From positions 39,287 to 103,286 of the forward strand of contig NZ_BMPI01000040.1 in the NCBI RefSeq assembly GCF_014647515.1: 64,000 bases of DNA, written 5' to 3'. Origin of the DNA: Dactylosporangium sucinum (GTDB taxonomy: Bacteria; Actinomycetota; Actinomycetes; Mycobacteriales; Micromonosporaceae). A model generated the notes under the pieces. It searched no databases, was not told the DNA's origin, and saw only the letters and a program-made list of their open reading frames with translations. The position numbers were made by a program, and so were the translations under genes. This document shows positions 8,045-16,136 of the stretch, one piece after another; position 1 is the stretch's first letter; the number at the start of each line of letters is the position of its first letter.

Positions 8045-9309
8045 CCCCGATGGCCCGCCGCCGGACACACATCGCCATCGTCGTCGCGAACCTGCCGGCC
8101 GAACGCGACCGGCGCGTCATCCGGGAGAGCCTGAGCCTGGAGGCCCGCGGCTACGAGGTGACGGTCATCGCGCCGCGCGGCGACCGGACGCTGCGGACCC
8201 TGCCCGGCAGCCGCAACGTGCGGCTGCGCCCGTACCCGCTGCTGCTGTACGGGTCGGGGGTCGTCACCTTCGCCGTCGAGTTCGTGTGGTCCTTCGTGTG
8301 CGTCGCCGTCCGGCTGGCCGGCGAGGTGGCCCGCGGCCGCGCCCAGGCGGTCCAGGTCTGCAACCCGCCCGACGTGTACTGGCCGCTGGCGCTGGTGTTC
8401 CGGGCGCTGCGCCGGCCCTGGGTGTTCGACCACCACGACCTCTGCCCCGAGATCCTCGCCACGCGCGGCGGCGGCGACGCCAAGGGCTGGGCCTACCGGA
8501 TCCTGGTCCTCTTCGAGTGGCTGACCCTGCGCACGGCGACCGCGGTCATCGCCACCAACGAGTCGTTCCGGGAGAACGCGCTGCGCCGCGGCGTGCCGCC
8601 CCGGAAGGTGACCGTGGTGCGCAACGGCCCGTCCGCGGACGAGATCGGGCCGGCCGCCCCGCGGGCCGATGAGCACCACCGGATCGTGTACCTCGGCGTG
8701 CTCGGGCCGCAGGACAACGTCGAGGGGGCGGTGCTCGCGGCCGACGAGCTGACCCGCCGGCGCGGGCGGACCGGCTGGCGGCTGACCATCGCCGGCGACG
8801 GCGAGAGCATGCCGGCGCTCACCAGGCTCGTCGCCGAACGCGGCCTCGGCGACGTCGTGGAGTTCGCCGGCTGGCTGGAGGGGCCGCAGGTCGACGCGCT
8901 CCTGCGCTCGGCGACCGTGGCGATCCAGCCCGACCTGCCGACGCGGATGAACGACCGGTCGACGATGGCCAAGACGGTCGAGTACCTCGGGCGCGGCGTG
9001 CCGGTGGTCGCGGCCGACCTGACCGAGACGCGGCGGACCGCGGGCGACGCGGCGGTGTACGTGCCGACCGGGGACCCGGCCGAGTTCGCCGCCGCGCTCG
9101 ACGCGCTGCTGGACGATCCGGCGCGGCGCGCCGCGATGCGCGCCTGCGGCCGGCGGCGGTTCGCGGACGTGCTCGCCTGGGAGCACCAGGCTCGGGCGTA
9201 TCTGGACGTGTGGGGCCGGCTGCTTCCCGGCCCGGTCACGGTCGTGCGGCAGCGCCGTCAATCAATTTCGAAAAGTTCCGAAATCCATTCCGCCCGGCGT
9301 CGTGAATGA
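8041..9309 (+). CDS. glycosyltransferase family 4
   Basis: 422 residues from GTG 8041, overlapping the upstream stop (GTGA); ATG 8050 is an alternative. GT-B fold: the N-terminal half has the AIVVANLPAERDRRVIRESL nucleating segment, a hydrophobic patch (about 65-95) that may touch the membrane, and FDHHDLCPEI. The C-terminal half has VVRNGPS, the RIVYLGVLGPQDNVEGAV start of the nucleotide-binding domain, TIAGDGE and the E-rich segment KTVEYLGRGVPVVAADL. It probably adds the second sugar to the lipid-linked acceptor made by the upstream enzyme. The last 20 codons are less GC-rich and overlap the deacetylase gene by 8 bp. Confidence 0.9.
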   Translation: MTPMARRRTHIAIVVANLPAERDRRVIRESLSLEARGYEVTVIAPRGDRTLRTLPGSRNVRLRPYPLLLYGSGVVTFAVEFVWSFVCVAVRLAGEVARGRAQAVQVCNPPDVYWPLALVFRALRRPWVFDHHDLCPEILATRGGGDAKGWAYRILVLFEWLTLRTATAVIATNESFRENALRRGVPPRKVTVVRNGPSADEIGPAAPRADEHHRIVYLGVLGPQDNVEGAVLAADELTRRRGRTGWRLTIAGDGESMPALTRLVAERGLGDVVEFAGWLEGPQVDALLRSATVAIQPDLPTRMNDRSTMAKTVEYLGRGVPVVAADLTETRRTAGDAAVYVPTGDPAEFAAALDALLDDPARRAAMRACGRRRFADVLAWEHQARAYLDVWGRLLPGPVTVVRQRRQSISKSSEIHSARRRE

Positions 9310-9973
9310 CTATCAAGACAGCATATCCAATGTGGCGCGGACGTCCGACTCCTATTTGGCGCGGACGTTTGACTCCGGTGCGGCGCGGACGTCCGACTCC
9401 TATGTGGCGCTGACGTTCGACGACGGGCCGAATCCGGTCACTACCGGGGCGCTGCTCGACGCGTTGCGGGACGCCGGGGCGAGAGCGACGTTCTTCGACA
9501 TCGGCGGGAACGCGCAGGCGCATCCGGCCCTCGTGCGCGCCAAGCGGGACGCCGGCATGTGGATCGGCAACCACAGCTGGACGCACCCGCACCTGCCCGG
9601 GCTGCCCGCCGCCCGGGTCGCCGCCGAGCTGGGCCAGACCCAGGCGGTCCTGGAGCGGCTCTGGGGCGAGGCGCCGCGGCTGTTCCGCCCGCCGTACGGG
9701 GAGACCGACGCCACCGTCCGCGCCGCCGAGGCGCGGCTCGGGCTCACCGAGGTCCTCTGGACGGCCGACACGCGGGACTGGAACGGCGCCGACACCGACC
9801 GGATCGTCGCCGCCGCCGGCGCGCTGGAGCCGGGCGGCGTGCTGCTCATGCACGACGGCTACGCGGCCACCGTCGCGGCCGTGCCGCGGATCGTCGCCGG
9901 CCTGCGCGCCCGCGGACTGGAACCGGGCATGATCTGCCCGTCGTCCGGCCGGGCCGTGGGCTTTTCGAAATAG
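9302..9973 (+). CDS. polysaccharide deacetylase, NodB domain (CE4)
   Basis: 223 residues from GTG 9302. All five CE4 motifs are visible: TFDDGP (motif 1, base and metal Asp), HSWTHPHL (motif 2, metal His pair), RPPYGE (motif 3), DTRDW (motif 4) and LLMHDG (motif 5). It removes N- or O-acetyl groups from a glycan, probably the polymer made by the two overlapping upstream genes. There is no signal peptide, so it may act inside the cell or be exported another way. The N-terminus before motif 1 consists of three 8-residue units that are imperfect copies of the motif-1 segment. Confidence 0.88.
   Translation: MNDYQDSISNVARTSDSYLARTFDSGAARTSDSYVALTFDDGPNPVTTGALLDALRDAGARATFFDIGGNAQAHPALVRAKRDAGMWIGNHSWTHPHLPGLPAARVAAELGQTQAVLERLWGEAPRLFRPPYGETDATVRAAEARLGLTEVLWTADTRDWNGADTDRIVAAAGALEPGGVLLMHDGYAATVAAVPRIVAGLRARGLEPGMICPSSGRAVGFSK
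9335..9430 (+). repeat. four in-frame 24-bp tandem repeats, the last encoding the NodB catalytic motif
   Basis: Units start at 9335, 9359, 9383 and 9407. They encode ARTSDSYL, ARTFDSGA, ARTSDSYV and ALTFDDGP; the fourth contains the catalytic TFDDGP. Units 1 and 3 are nearly identical at the DNA level. The first three look like duplications of the motif-1 region. Confidence 0.85.
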
Positions 9974-10055
9974 CTCCGGATCGGATATTCCCCGGAAAAT
10001 GTTTCGACGAATTCCCATACGTCACTCTTGACGGCGAAACTCGCCGCACAATAGC

Positions 10056-10082
10056 GTTTCGGGAAACGGTCCGAAACATTTC
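10056..10082. promoter_or_regulatory. GAAA/TTTC dyads upstream of the xylanase gene
   Basis: A perfect palindrome, GTTTCGGGAAAC (10056-10067), is followed by GAAA-CA-TTTC (10073-10082), about 100 bp before the GH10 start. They resemble the CGAA-N-TTCG inverted repeats recognised by BxlR-type LacI repressors of xylan genes. Single TTTCGAAA boxes also occur nearby at 9266-9273 and 9963-9970. Operator function is inferred. Confidence 0.45.
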
Positions 10083-10179
10083 CCGCACCCGGATTTCCCT
10101 GGGTGATCCGAGCACGGTAGCCGTGGCGAACGGTCGCCTGAGGGAAACAGAAGCACCGTTTTCCCCCTTAGGAGCATCG

Positions 10180-11397
10180 ATGAGATTACGACGAATGGCC
10201 ACCGCGTGCGCGTGCGCCGTGGTGGTCGCCGCGTCGCTCGGCAGCGTGTCGGCCTCCGCCCACGGCCCCCGCCCGCCGAAGCCCCAGGACCAGTCGCTGA
10301 AGGCGCTCGCCGCGCGGCACAACCTGTACATCGGCACGGCCGTCGACCTGAACGCCTATGCGGATGCCGGTGACCCGCAGTACAAGACGATGGTCAACCA
10401 GCAGTTCAACACCGTCACCGCCGAGAACGCGATGAAGTGGGAGAGCCTCGAGCCGACCCGCGGCGTCTACAACTGGGGACCGGCCGACGCGTTCGTCAAC
10501 GAGGCGATCCGCAACCGCCAGCTGGTCCGCGGCCACGTGCTGACCTGGCACAGCCAGCTGCCCGGCTGGCTCAGCGCCGGCATCGACGACGGCAGCATCG
10601 GCCGCGACGAGGCCCGTGCCCTGCTGCGGCAGCACATCACCACCGTCGTGTCGCACTTCCGCGGCAAGATCTGGCAGTGGGACGTGGTGAACGAGGCGGT
10701 CAGCGATCCGTGGGAGACGCCGAGCGCGATCCACCTCGGCGGCAACACGGGCTCGTTCAAGCAGAAGTGGGCGGACACGCTCGGCCCGGACTACGTGGCG
10801 GACGCGTTCCGCTGGGCCCGCGCCGCCGACCCGAAGGCGCTGCTGTTCTACAACGACTACAACCTCGAGGCGTTCGGCGACGGCGGCCCCGGCGACAAGA
10901 CCCAGTTCGTCTACGACATGGTCAAGCGCCTGCGCGCCCAGGGCGTCCCGATCGACGGGGTCGGCAGCCAGGGGCACTTGGGGACGCGCTATGGCAACTA
11001 TGATGTGTTCCAGGCGAGTGAGGCGCTGGAGAGGTTCACCGACCTGGGCCTCGCGGTGGCCTTCACCGAGGTCGACGTGCGCAGCCTGATGAAGAACGCC
11101 GACGACCCGACCGTCGATGCAAACTCGGCCGACGAGGCGTCGCGCGACCAGGCCGCGGCCTACAACCACTGGGTCCTGCTGCAGGCGTGCCTGATGAACC
11201 GCCACTGCCTGTCCTTCACGGTGTGGGGCTTCACGGACAAGTACTCCTGGATTCCCAACTGGTTCAAGAACCCGCCCGAGGGCGCGGGCTGCCTGTGGGA
11301 CGCCAACTACCAGCCGAAGAAGTCCCTGCGCACGGTCCAGGGCACACTGCTGGCGTCGACCCCGCTGACGCGGATCCCGCAGACTCCGCGCCGCTGA
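10180..11397 (+). CDS. secreted GH10 endo-1,4-beta-xylanase
   Basis: 405 residues from ATG 10180 with TTAGGAG 6 bp upstream. A signal peptide covers about residues 1-28 (MRLRRMATACACAVVVAASL, then Ala-rich to SASA). The GH10 barrel has FNTVTAENAMKWESLEPTRG, GHVLTWHSQLPGW, acid/base E172 in WDVVNEAV, NDYNLEAFGDG, nucleophile E297 in AFTEVDVR, and FTVWGFTDKYSWIP. It cuts internal xylan bonds by a retaining mechanism outside the cell. No carbohydrate-binding module is attached. The gene is monocistronic, closed by a strong terminator, and lies 1.5 kb before the divergent xylobiose-type ABC/GH3 locus that would use its products. Confidence 0.95.
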   Translation: MRLRRMATACACAVVVAASLGSVSASAHGPRPPKPQDQSLKALAARHNLYIGTAVDLNAYADAGDPQYKTMVNQQFNTVTAENAMKWESLEPTRGVYNWGPADAFVNEAIRNRQLVRGHVLTWHSQLPGWLSAGIDDGSIGRDEARALLRQHITTVVSHFRGKIWQWDVVNEAVSDPWETPSAIHLGGNTGSFKQKWADTLGPDYVADAFRWARAADPKALLFYNDYNLEAFGDGGPGDKTQFVYDMVKRLRAQGVPIDGVGSQGHLGTRYGNYDVFQASEALERFTDLGLAVAFTEVDVRSLMKNADDPTVDANSADEASRDQAAAYNHWVLLQACLMNRHCLSFTVWGFTDKYSWIPNWFKNPPEGAGCLWDANYQPKKSLRTVQGTLLASTPLTRIPQTPRR

Positions 11398-11409
11398 CGT
11401 CCCCTCCAC

Positions 11410-11443
11410 GTCCCGGGTCCGGAGGGATGGCCGGACCCGGGAC
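11410..11443 (+). terminator. Rho-independent terminator of the xylanase gene
   Basis: A perfect 12-bp stem, GTCCCGGGTCCG (11410-11421) with CGGACCCGGGAC (11432-11443), encloses a 10-nt loop and is followed by CCCTTTCTTGTT, 12 bp after the GH10 stop. Confidence 0.85.
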
Positions 11444-11462
11444 CCCTTTCTTGTTCGCACAG

Positions 11463-11500
11463 AGGCCGCGTGCGGGGTTCGAGCACCCCGCACGCGGCCT
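11463..11500. terminator. second hairpin after the xylanase terminator
   Basis: A perfect 15-bp inverted repeat (11463-11477 and 11486-11500, arm AGGCCGCGTGCGGGG) with an 8-nt loop. There is no T-tract, so it may be a backup or an opposite-strand terminator. Confidence 0.6.
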
Positions 11501-11988
11501 ACTGCCGTCGACGCCCCGTTGATCGGGTTCACGTGCCGGCACTGATCCCGCCCCGGACGTTGCTGCGTCGTTGCGAGGACGGAAACTTCCACGCCGGAGC
11601 CGGCTCACCCCATGATCAGGGGAAGCTCCTGGTTGCCGGGGCAGCCACGCGTTGGACGTTTGGTGTGACGGCTCAGGTCCGCACGGCTTTGAGTGTGGGC
11701 TGAATATCCGATCTCGTTCCGGCAGAGGCATGTCGGATCATCTACGCGTGGCCGGCCGATGAGTGAAGGCGGTGACCGTTGTCGGCGTCATCTCCTTTTG
11801 CCGTCGGTGCAAGCCCCCATCTCTCGATGATCATCGGCGGCGTGGCCGCTGGGGTCGTCCTACTATTGCTGATCTTTGGGACGTAGCGTCCTGACGCCGG
11901 AAATTCGTTTGCAACATCGGGCAATTGATTCAAGCGTTGTCTTCGACCAATACAGCACCACACTGATCGGACCCGCAGAGGAGGATCG
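11501..11988. other. 488-bp stretch without a supportable gene
   Basis: Composition is clearly less GC-rich than the surroundings. The only protein-like element is a 35-codon frame opening at TTG 11779 and ending at TAG 11884-11886, whose last 19 residues (MIIGGVAAGVVLLLLIFGT) would form one membrane helix. It has no convincing ribosome binding site. I see no RNA gene or mobile element. Confidence 0.4.
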
Positions 11989-12588
11989 ATGGTGGCAACG
12001 TGTCAGGTCGACAACTGCGGTGTCGTTGCGATCGCGCGATGCTCGAACCCGGGCTGCCAGGTGCCGGGCGGTGCCGCATTCTGCCTGTCGCACGGCACCA
12101 TCGGCGGACATTGCGGGCTCTGCCTTCGAGTCACCAAGGAGCGCATCGACGATATCGCGGCCAGGTGTGCAAACGCCAGGAACCGCATTCGCGTGATGGC
12201 CGAACTACTGACGAGCGAAGGGTTCAGCCCGCCGAATCGTTACTTCCGGGCAACGGCGACCAAAACCAACTGGCGTGGCAAGGTGATCGAGGTCGACGAT
12301 CCGGCAGCCGATGGCTATGGCTGGCCCGTTGGTATCCATGAGTGGGTGTGGTCCGTCGAAGTTGGATGGCCTCACAACAACCGTCAGGAAAGGCGCGGTC
12401 GCCGCCAACTCTTTGTGAACAACAACGGCGAGATCATTGCCCACGGCAACAGGTCTGCTTCAGGGCGTCCCGCTGTCTCCTCGCAGTACGCATTCATGCA
12501 GGGTCCTGAAATCGTTGAGTTCTGGGACGGAATAGTCGAGCGCATGGCTGACATCGTTCGCAGCCATGGCTTGACCGTACCGTCATAG
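11989..12588 (+). CDS. hypothetical protein with N-terminal Cys/His zinc-binding module
   Basis: 199 residues from ATG 11989 with GAGGATCG just upstream. The first 46 residues carry Cys and His spaced like a B-box or treble-clef zinc site: CQVDNC, CSNPGC, CLSH and HCGLC. A helical segment follows (about 47-75), then a mixed alpha/beta domain rich in Trp and Tyr (GIHEWVWSVEVGWPHNN, FVNNNGEII). No signal peptide. Codon use is less GC3-biased than neighbours, and the preceding 490 bp is also GC-poor, suggesting acquired DNA. I do not recognise a family. Confidence 0.65.
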   Translation: MVATCQVDNCGVVAIARCSNPGCQVPGGAAFCLSHGTIGGHCGLCLRVTKERIDDIAARCANARNRIRVMAELLTSEGFSPPNRYFRATATKTNWRGKVIEVDDPAADGYGWPVGIHEWVWSVEVGWPHNNRQERRGRRQLFVNNNGEIIAHGNRSASGRPAVSSQYAFMQGPEIVEFWDGIVERMADIVRSHGLTVPS

Positions 12589-12806
12589 TCACGGACGCCA
12601 GGCTACCCGAAAGGCTGCAGGGGCTTTCCGGCCGGAATCGGCAATATGCAATACAACTCCTTCGTCGGCCGGCCGGCCGGCCGACGGTGTCGTGGCCGTG
12701 CCGGGTGGGGTGGTGCCGCCGCTGGCGGACTGCCGGCAGGACCGCCCGGCTGAGCGTGCGAAGCCCGGGAACCGGGCGTCGCCGCCAGGGCGGGCCTGGA
12801 CCCGCG

Positions 12807-12839
12807 CCGGGGACCGGGCCGCCGATGCCCGGTCCCCGG
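12807..12839 (-). terminator. terminator of the ABC transporter operon
   Basis: A perfect 13-bp stem, CCGGGGACCGGGC (12807-12819) with GCCCGGTCCCCGG (12827-12839), and a 7-nt loop, lying 20 bp beyond the stop codon of the leftward permease gene. No clear U-tract. Confidence 0.65.
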
Positions 12840-12858
12840 AGTCTCCGCGGTGCGGGCG

Positions 12859-13734
12859 TCAGCCCTTCACGGAGCCGGTCAGGCCGCCCACGATGTGGCG
12901 CTCGGCGAAGACGAAGAAGCCGACGGCCGGGATCATCGAGGCCGCCGTGTAGGCCAGGATCTTCGCGGTGTCCTGGGAGTACTGGCTCTGGAACGCGGCC
13001 ACGCCCAGGGGGAGCGTGAAGTTGTCCGGGTTGCTCAGCACCAGCAGCGGCAGCAGGTACGCGTTCCAGCTCGTCACGAAGGCCAGGATGCCGACCGTCG
13101 TCAGGGCCGGGCGGCTCAACGGGAGCAGGATCCGCCAGAAGAAGCCCAGGCGGCTCGCCCCGTCCATCGCGGCCGCGTCCTCCAGCTCGCCCGGGATGGC
13201 GGCCATGAACGGGCGGAGGATGACGATCGTGATCGGCAGGGCGAACGCGGCCTGCGGCAGCGCCACGCCCAGCGAGGTCTCCAGCAGGTCGAGCTCCCGC
13301 AGGAGCAGGTACAGCGGGAGCGCGGCCGCGGTGACCGGGAACAGCAGGCCGATCGTGAAGAGGGTGTAGAGCCCCTCGCGGCCCGTGAAGCTGTACCGCG
13401 ACAACGCGAACGCCGCCATCGAGCCGACCACGAGCGTCAGCCCGGTCGCGATGACCGCGATGACGGCGCTGTTGCCCATCGCGTTCCAGAACACCTCGGA
13501 CGTGAACACGTCCGTGAAGTTCGACAGCACCCACGGGTCGGGCCAGCCGGCCGGGGCGTTGTTGATCTGCGCGTTGGTCCGGAAACCGCCGAGGATCGTG
13601 AACAGCAGCGGGATGACGGTGATGCCGACGACGAGCAGCACGGTGAGGTACGTGAACGGGGTGCCGAGCGTCAGGGCGGCGGCGCGCCGCCGGGTTGACG
13701 AGGTTGCAGCGGTTGCAGCGGCCACGCCGGTCAC
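12859..13734 (-). CDS. carbohydrate ABC transporter permease (MalG-like)
   Basis: 291 residues from GTG 13734, overlapping the upstream permease stop by 4 bp. Six membrane helices are visible, starting FTYLTVLLVVGITVIPLLF. The cytoplasmic EAA loop reads ELEDAAAMDGASRLGFFWRILLP, the site that contacts the ATPase. With the upstream permease it forms the heterodimeric channel of a CUT1-type importer. No ATPase gene is present in the operon, so a shared MsiK-type ATPase encoded elsewhere is expected, as for other actinobacterial sugar importers. Confidence 0.93.
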   Translation of the reverse strand: MTGVAAATAATSSTRRRAAALTLGTPFTYLTVLLVVGITVIPLLFTILGGFRTNAQINNAPAGWPDPWVLSNFTDVFTSEVFWNAMGNSAVIAVIATGLTLVVGSMAAFALSRYSFTGREGLYTLFTIGLLFPVTAAALPLYLLLRELDLLETSLGVALPQAAFALPITIVILRPFMAAIPGELEDAAAMDGASRLGFFWRILLPLSRPALTTVGILAFVTSWNAYLLPLLVLSNPDNFTLPLGVAAFQSQYSQDTAKILAYTAASMIPAVGFFVFAERHIVGGLTGSVKG

Positions 13735-14708
13735 CCCACCATCCGGGTCAGCGCGCCGTCGGTGTCCCGGCGCAGCGCGAAGCGCTGGTAGATCAGCGCG
13801 AAGATGAAGCACACGACGAAGAGCACGACCGCGACGGCGCTGCCGAAGCCGAACTCGTACCGGTTGAAGCCGTGGTCGAGCAGGTAGGTCGCCATCGTCG
13901 CCGAGGCGCTGGCGGGGCCGCCGAGCGTCATGATCCAGACGATGTCGAACAGCTGGAGCGACCCGATGATGGACAGGAAGATCCAGATCCGGATGGTCGG
14001 GCCGAGCAGCGGCAGCACGATGCTGCGCGTGGTCTGCCAGGACGAGGCGCCGTCGGTGGCGGCGGCCTCCCGCAGCTCGGCCGGGATGCTCTGCAGGCCG
14101 GCGAGCAGCAGGATGATGCCGAAGCCGATGTACTTCCAGGTGATCACGACGAACAGCGTGTAGAGCACGAGATTCCCGTCGGCGAGCCACTCCTGGATCA
14201 GCCCGCCCAGTCCCACGGCCTTGAACGCCTGGTCGACGAAGCCGCCCGGCTGCAGCATCAGCAGCCACACCACCGCCGTCACCGCCTCCGAGAGCACGTA
14301 CGGCATGAAGACGACCAGCCGCAGTACCGCCCGGCCACGAATCTTGCGGTTGAGCAGCAGCGCCAGCCCGATCGACAGCGGCAGCTGGACGGCGACCGAC
14401 AGCACCGCGATGATGATGTTGTGCCACAGGGCGCTGCGGAAGACCTCGTCCTCCAGCACCCGCTGGTAGTTGCCGAAGCCGTACGGCGTGCGGGGGCTGA
14501 AGCCCGTCCACTTGTAGAAGCTGTAGTAGATCGCCACCGCGATGGGCAGCAGCACGAACCCGACGAAGAGCACCAGCGCGGGGGTCAGCAGCAGCGCCAG
14601 TTCGAGGCGCTTGCTGCCGCGACGCGGGCGGCGGGCCGGCCGCGAGTGCTCGCGGCCGGCCGTCGTGTCGGGGCCCGCCGAGACGGCGGGGTCACCCACT
14701 CTGGTCAT
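13731..14708 (-). CDS. carbohydrate ABC transporter permease (MalF/UgpA-like)
   Basis: 325 residues from ATG 14708, overlapping the substrate-binding-protein stop by 4 bp. An Arg-rich cytoplasmic N-terminus (about 1-35) precedes six membrane helices, the first being ELALLLTPALVLFVGFVLLP. The EAA loop reads ELREAAATDGASSWQTTRSIVLP. It partners with the downstream MalG-like permease. The order binding protein, MalF-type, MalG-type is the usual CUT1 order, and matches the bxlEFG-type xylobiose importers of Streptomyces. Confidence 0.93.
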   Translation of the reverse strand: MTRVGDPAVSAGPDTTAGREHSRPARRPRRGSKRLELALLLTPALVLFVGFVLLPIAVAIYYSFYKWTGFSPRTPYGFGNYQRVLEDEVFRSALWHNIIIAVLSVAVQLPLSIGLALLLNRKIRGRAVLRLVVFMPYVLSEAVTAVVWLLMLQPGGFVDQAFKAVGLGGLIQEWLADGNLVLYTLFVVITWKYIGFGIILLLAGLQSIPAELREAAATDGASSWQTTRSIVLPLLGPTIRIWIFLSIIGSLQLFDIVWIMTLGGPASASATMATYLLDHGFNRYEFGFGSAVAVVLFVVCFIFALIYQRFALRRDTDGALTRMVG

Positions 14709-16018
14709 TTGTTCGCTACGGCCTTGTTGAACGCGTCGACGATCCCCTGCGGGCTGCCCTTGCCGGCGAAGAAGTCGGCGATGGCGTCGTTGAGGGCCTG
14801 ACCGACGCTGGTGGGCAGGGCCTGGTCGAAGTACACCTGAATGTAGGGCGCCTTGTTGAGGGCCTCCTGCACCGTCTTGAGCGACGGGTCCTGGATCGCC
14901 GAGATGGCGGCCGGGTTGGCCGGCAGCGTCGCCGTGTTCGACGTGACCAGCTTGGTCTGCACCTCGGTGCTGGCGATGTACTTCAGGAAGTCGGCGCAGG
15001 CCGCCCCGCCCTTGACGCTGCAGGAGAACCCGTCGCCGCCGCCGAGCGCGGTGCCCGGGGTGCCCTTGCCGCCCTCGACCTCGGGGAACGGGAACCAGCT
15101 GAGCTTCTTGGCGTAGTCCTTGTCCTCGGTGAGCGGGATCATCGTGGGCAGCTCCCAGTCACCCTGCAGCTCCATCGCGGCCTTGCCGTTGGCGACCAGG
15201 CCGGCCGAGCTGCCGGCGCCCTGCTGGGCGGGGGTGCCGAGGAACGCGTCCTGGAACGGCTTGGAGTCGATGAGCTTCTTGAGGTCCTCGCCGGCCTTGA
15301 CGAAGCAGGCGTCGTCCATCTTCAGGCTCTTCACGGTGTTCTTGAGGACGTCGAGCGAGCACTCGCGGATCGCGAAGTACGACCACCAGAACGCGTCCGG
15401 CCACTTGTCCTTGCCGCCGAGGGAGACCGGGGTGATGCCCTTGGCCTTGAGCTTGGTGACCGCGTCGTTGAACTCGGTCATCGTCTTCGGCGGGGCGGCG
15501 ATGCCCGCCTGCTCGAAGAGGTCCTTGCGGTACCAGAACCCGACGACGTGCAGGTCGTAGGGAATGCCGTACTGCTTGCCGTCGACCGCCCAGCCCTGGG
15601 CGGACGCACCCATGGAGCTGATCCAGTCCTTGGTGTCGGCGGTCATGTCGTACAGCTTGCCCGACTCGACCTGCGTGGCCAGGGCGCCGCCGCCCCACTG
15701 CTGGAAGATGTTCGGCGGGGTCGGCGACTGCAGCGCCACCGAGATCTTCGTCTTCAGTGCCTCGTTCTGCGTCGGCTCCACCTGGAACTTCACGTTCGGG
15801 TGGGCCTTGCTGTACTCGTCCGCGATGCCCTGCCAGACGCTCTTGCCGGGGTCCTGCGCGCCGTTGTGCCACCAGGTCAGGGTGACGGGGGCGTTGGGGT
15901 CACTGGAACTTGGTTCGTCGTCGCCGCATGCGGTCAGGGAGGGCAGGGCCATCGTCAATGCGATGGCGATCGTTGCCAGCCTCCGTGGGGTGCTCAGGCG
16001 GACGTTCAAAGTGATCAT
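14705..16018 (-). CDS. extracellular solute-binding lipoprotein of a sugar ABC importer
   Basis: 437 residues from ATG 16018. A lipoprotein signal ends in the lipobox LTAC, giving mature Cys31, followed by an acidic/Ser tether. The mature protein is a family 1 sugar-binding protein: TLTWWHNGAQDPGKSVWQGI, TKISVALQSPTPPNIFQQWG, and the hinge-region stretch AAMELQGDWELP. The ligand is probably a xylo-oligosaccharide, judged from the divergent lacI-GH3 pair and the xylanase and esterase on either side; this is contextual. Expression is likely repressed by the divergent LacI protein through the GATAACGTTATC dyad. Confidence 0.92.
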   Translation of the reverse strand: MITLNVRLSTPRRLATIAIALTMALPSLTACGDDEPSSSDPNAPVTLTWWHNGAQDPGKSVWQGIADEYSKAHPNVKFQVEPTQNEALKTKISVALQSPTPPNIFQQWGGGALATQVESGKLYDMTADTKDWISSMGASAQGWAVDGKQYGIPYDLHVVGFWYRKDLFEQAGIAAPPKTMTEFNDAVTKLKAKGITPVSLGGKDKWPDAFWWSYFAIRECSLDVLKNTVKSLKMDDACFVKAGEDLKKLIDSKPFQDAFLGTPAQQGAGSSAGLVANGKAAMELQGDWELPTMIPLTEDKDYAKKLSWFPFPEVEGGKGTPGTALGGGDGFSCSVKGGAACADFLKYIASTEVQTKLVTSNTATLPANPAAISAIQDPSLKTVQEALNKAPYIQVYFDQALPTSVGQALNDAIADFFAGKGSPQGIVDAFNKAVANK

Positions 16019-16106
16019 CTCCTGACGGGGGCGGGGCGAGCTAGGCGCTCGGCCCTCGATGCCGCCAGAGTCTCCGCCTTAGTTCCAACTCTTGTCAATC
16101 GTTGTT

Positions 16107-16118
16107 GATAACGTTATC
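16107..16118. promoter_or_regulatory. LacI-family operator between the ABC operon and lacI-GH3
   Basis: A perfect 12-bp palindrome, GATAACGTTATC, with the central CG typical of LacI-family sites, sits 18 bp before the lacI-type start and 88 bp before the solute-binding protein start. It could control both divergent units, including autoregulation. Confidence 0.7.
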
Positions 16119-16136
16119 GGAAGCTATTGTGCCCTC

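Noticed and set aside
11779..11886. 35-codon membrane peptide
   Set aside because: TTG start without ribosome binding site and no conservation evidence; left as a note in the gap entry.
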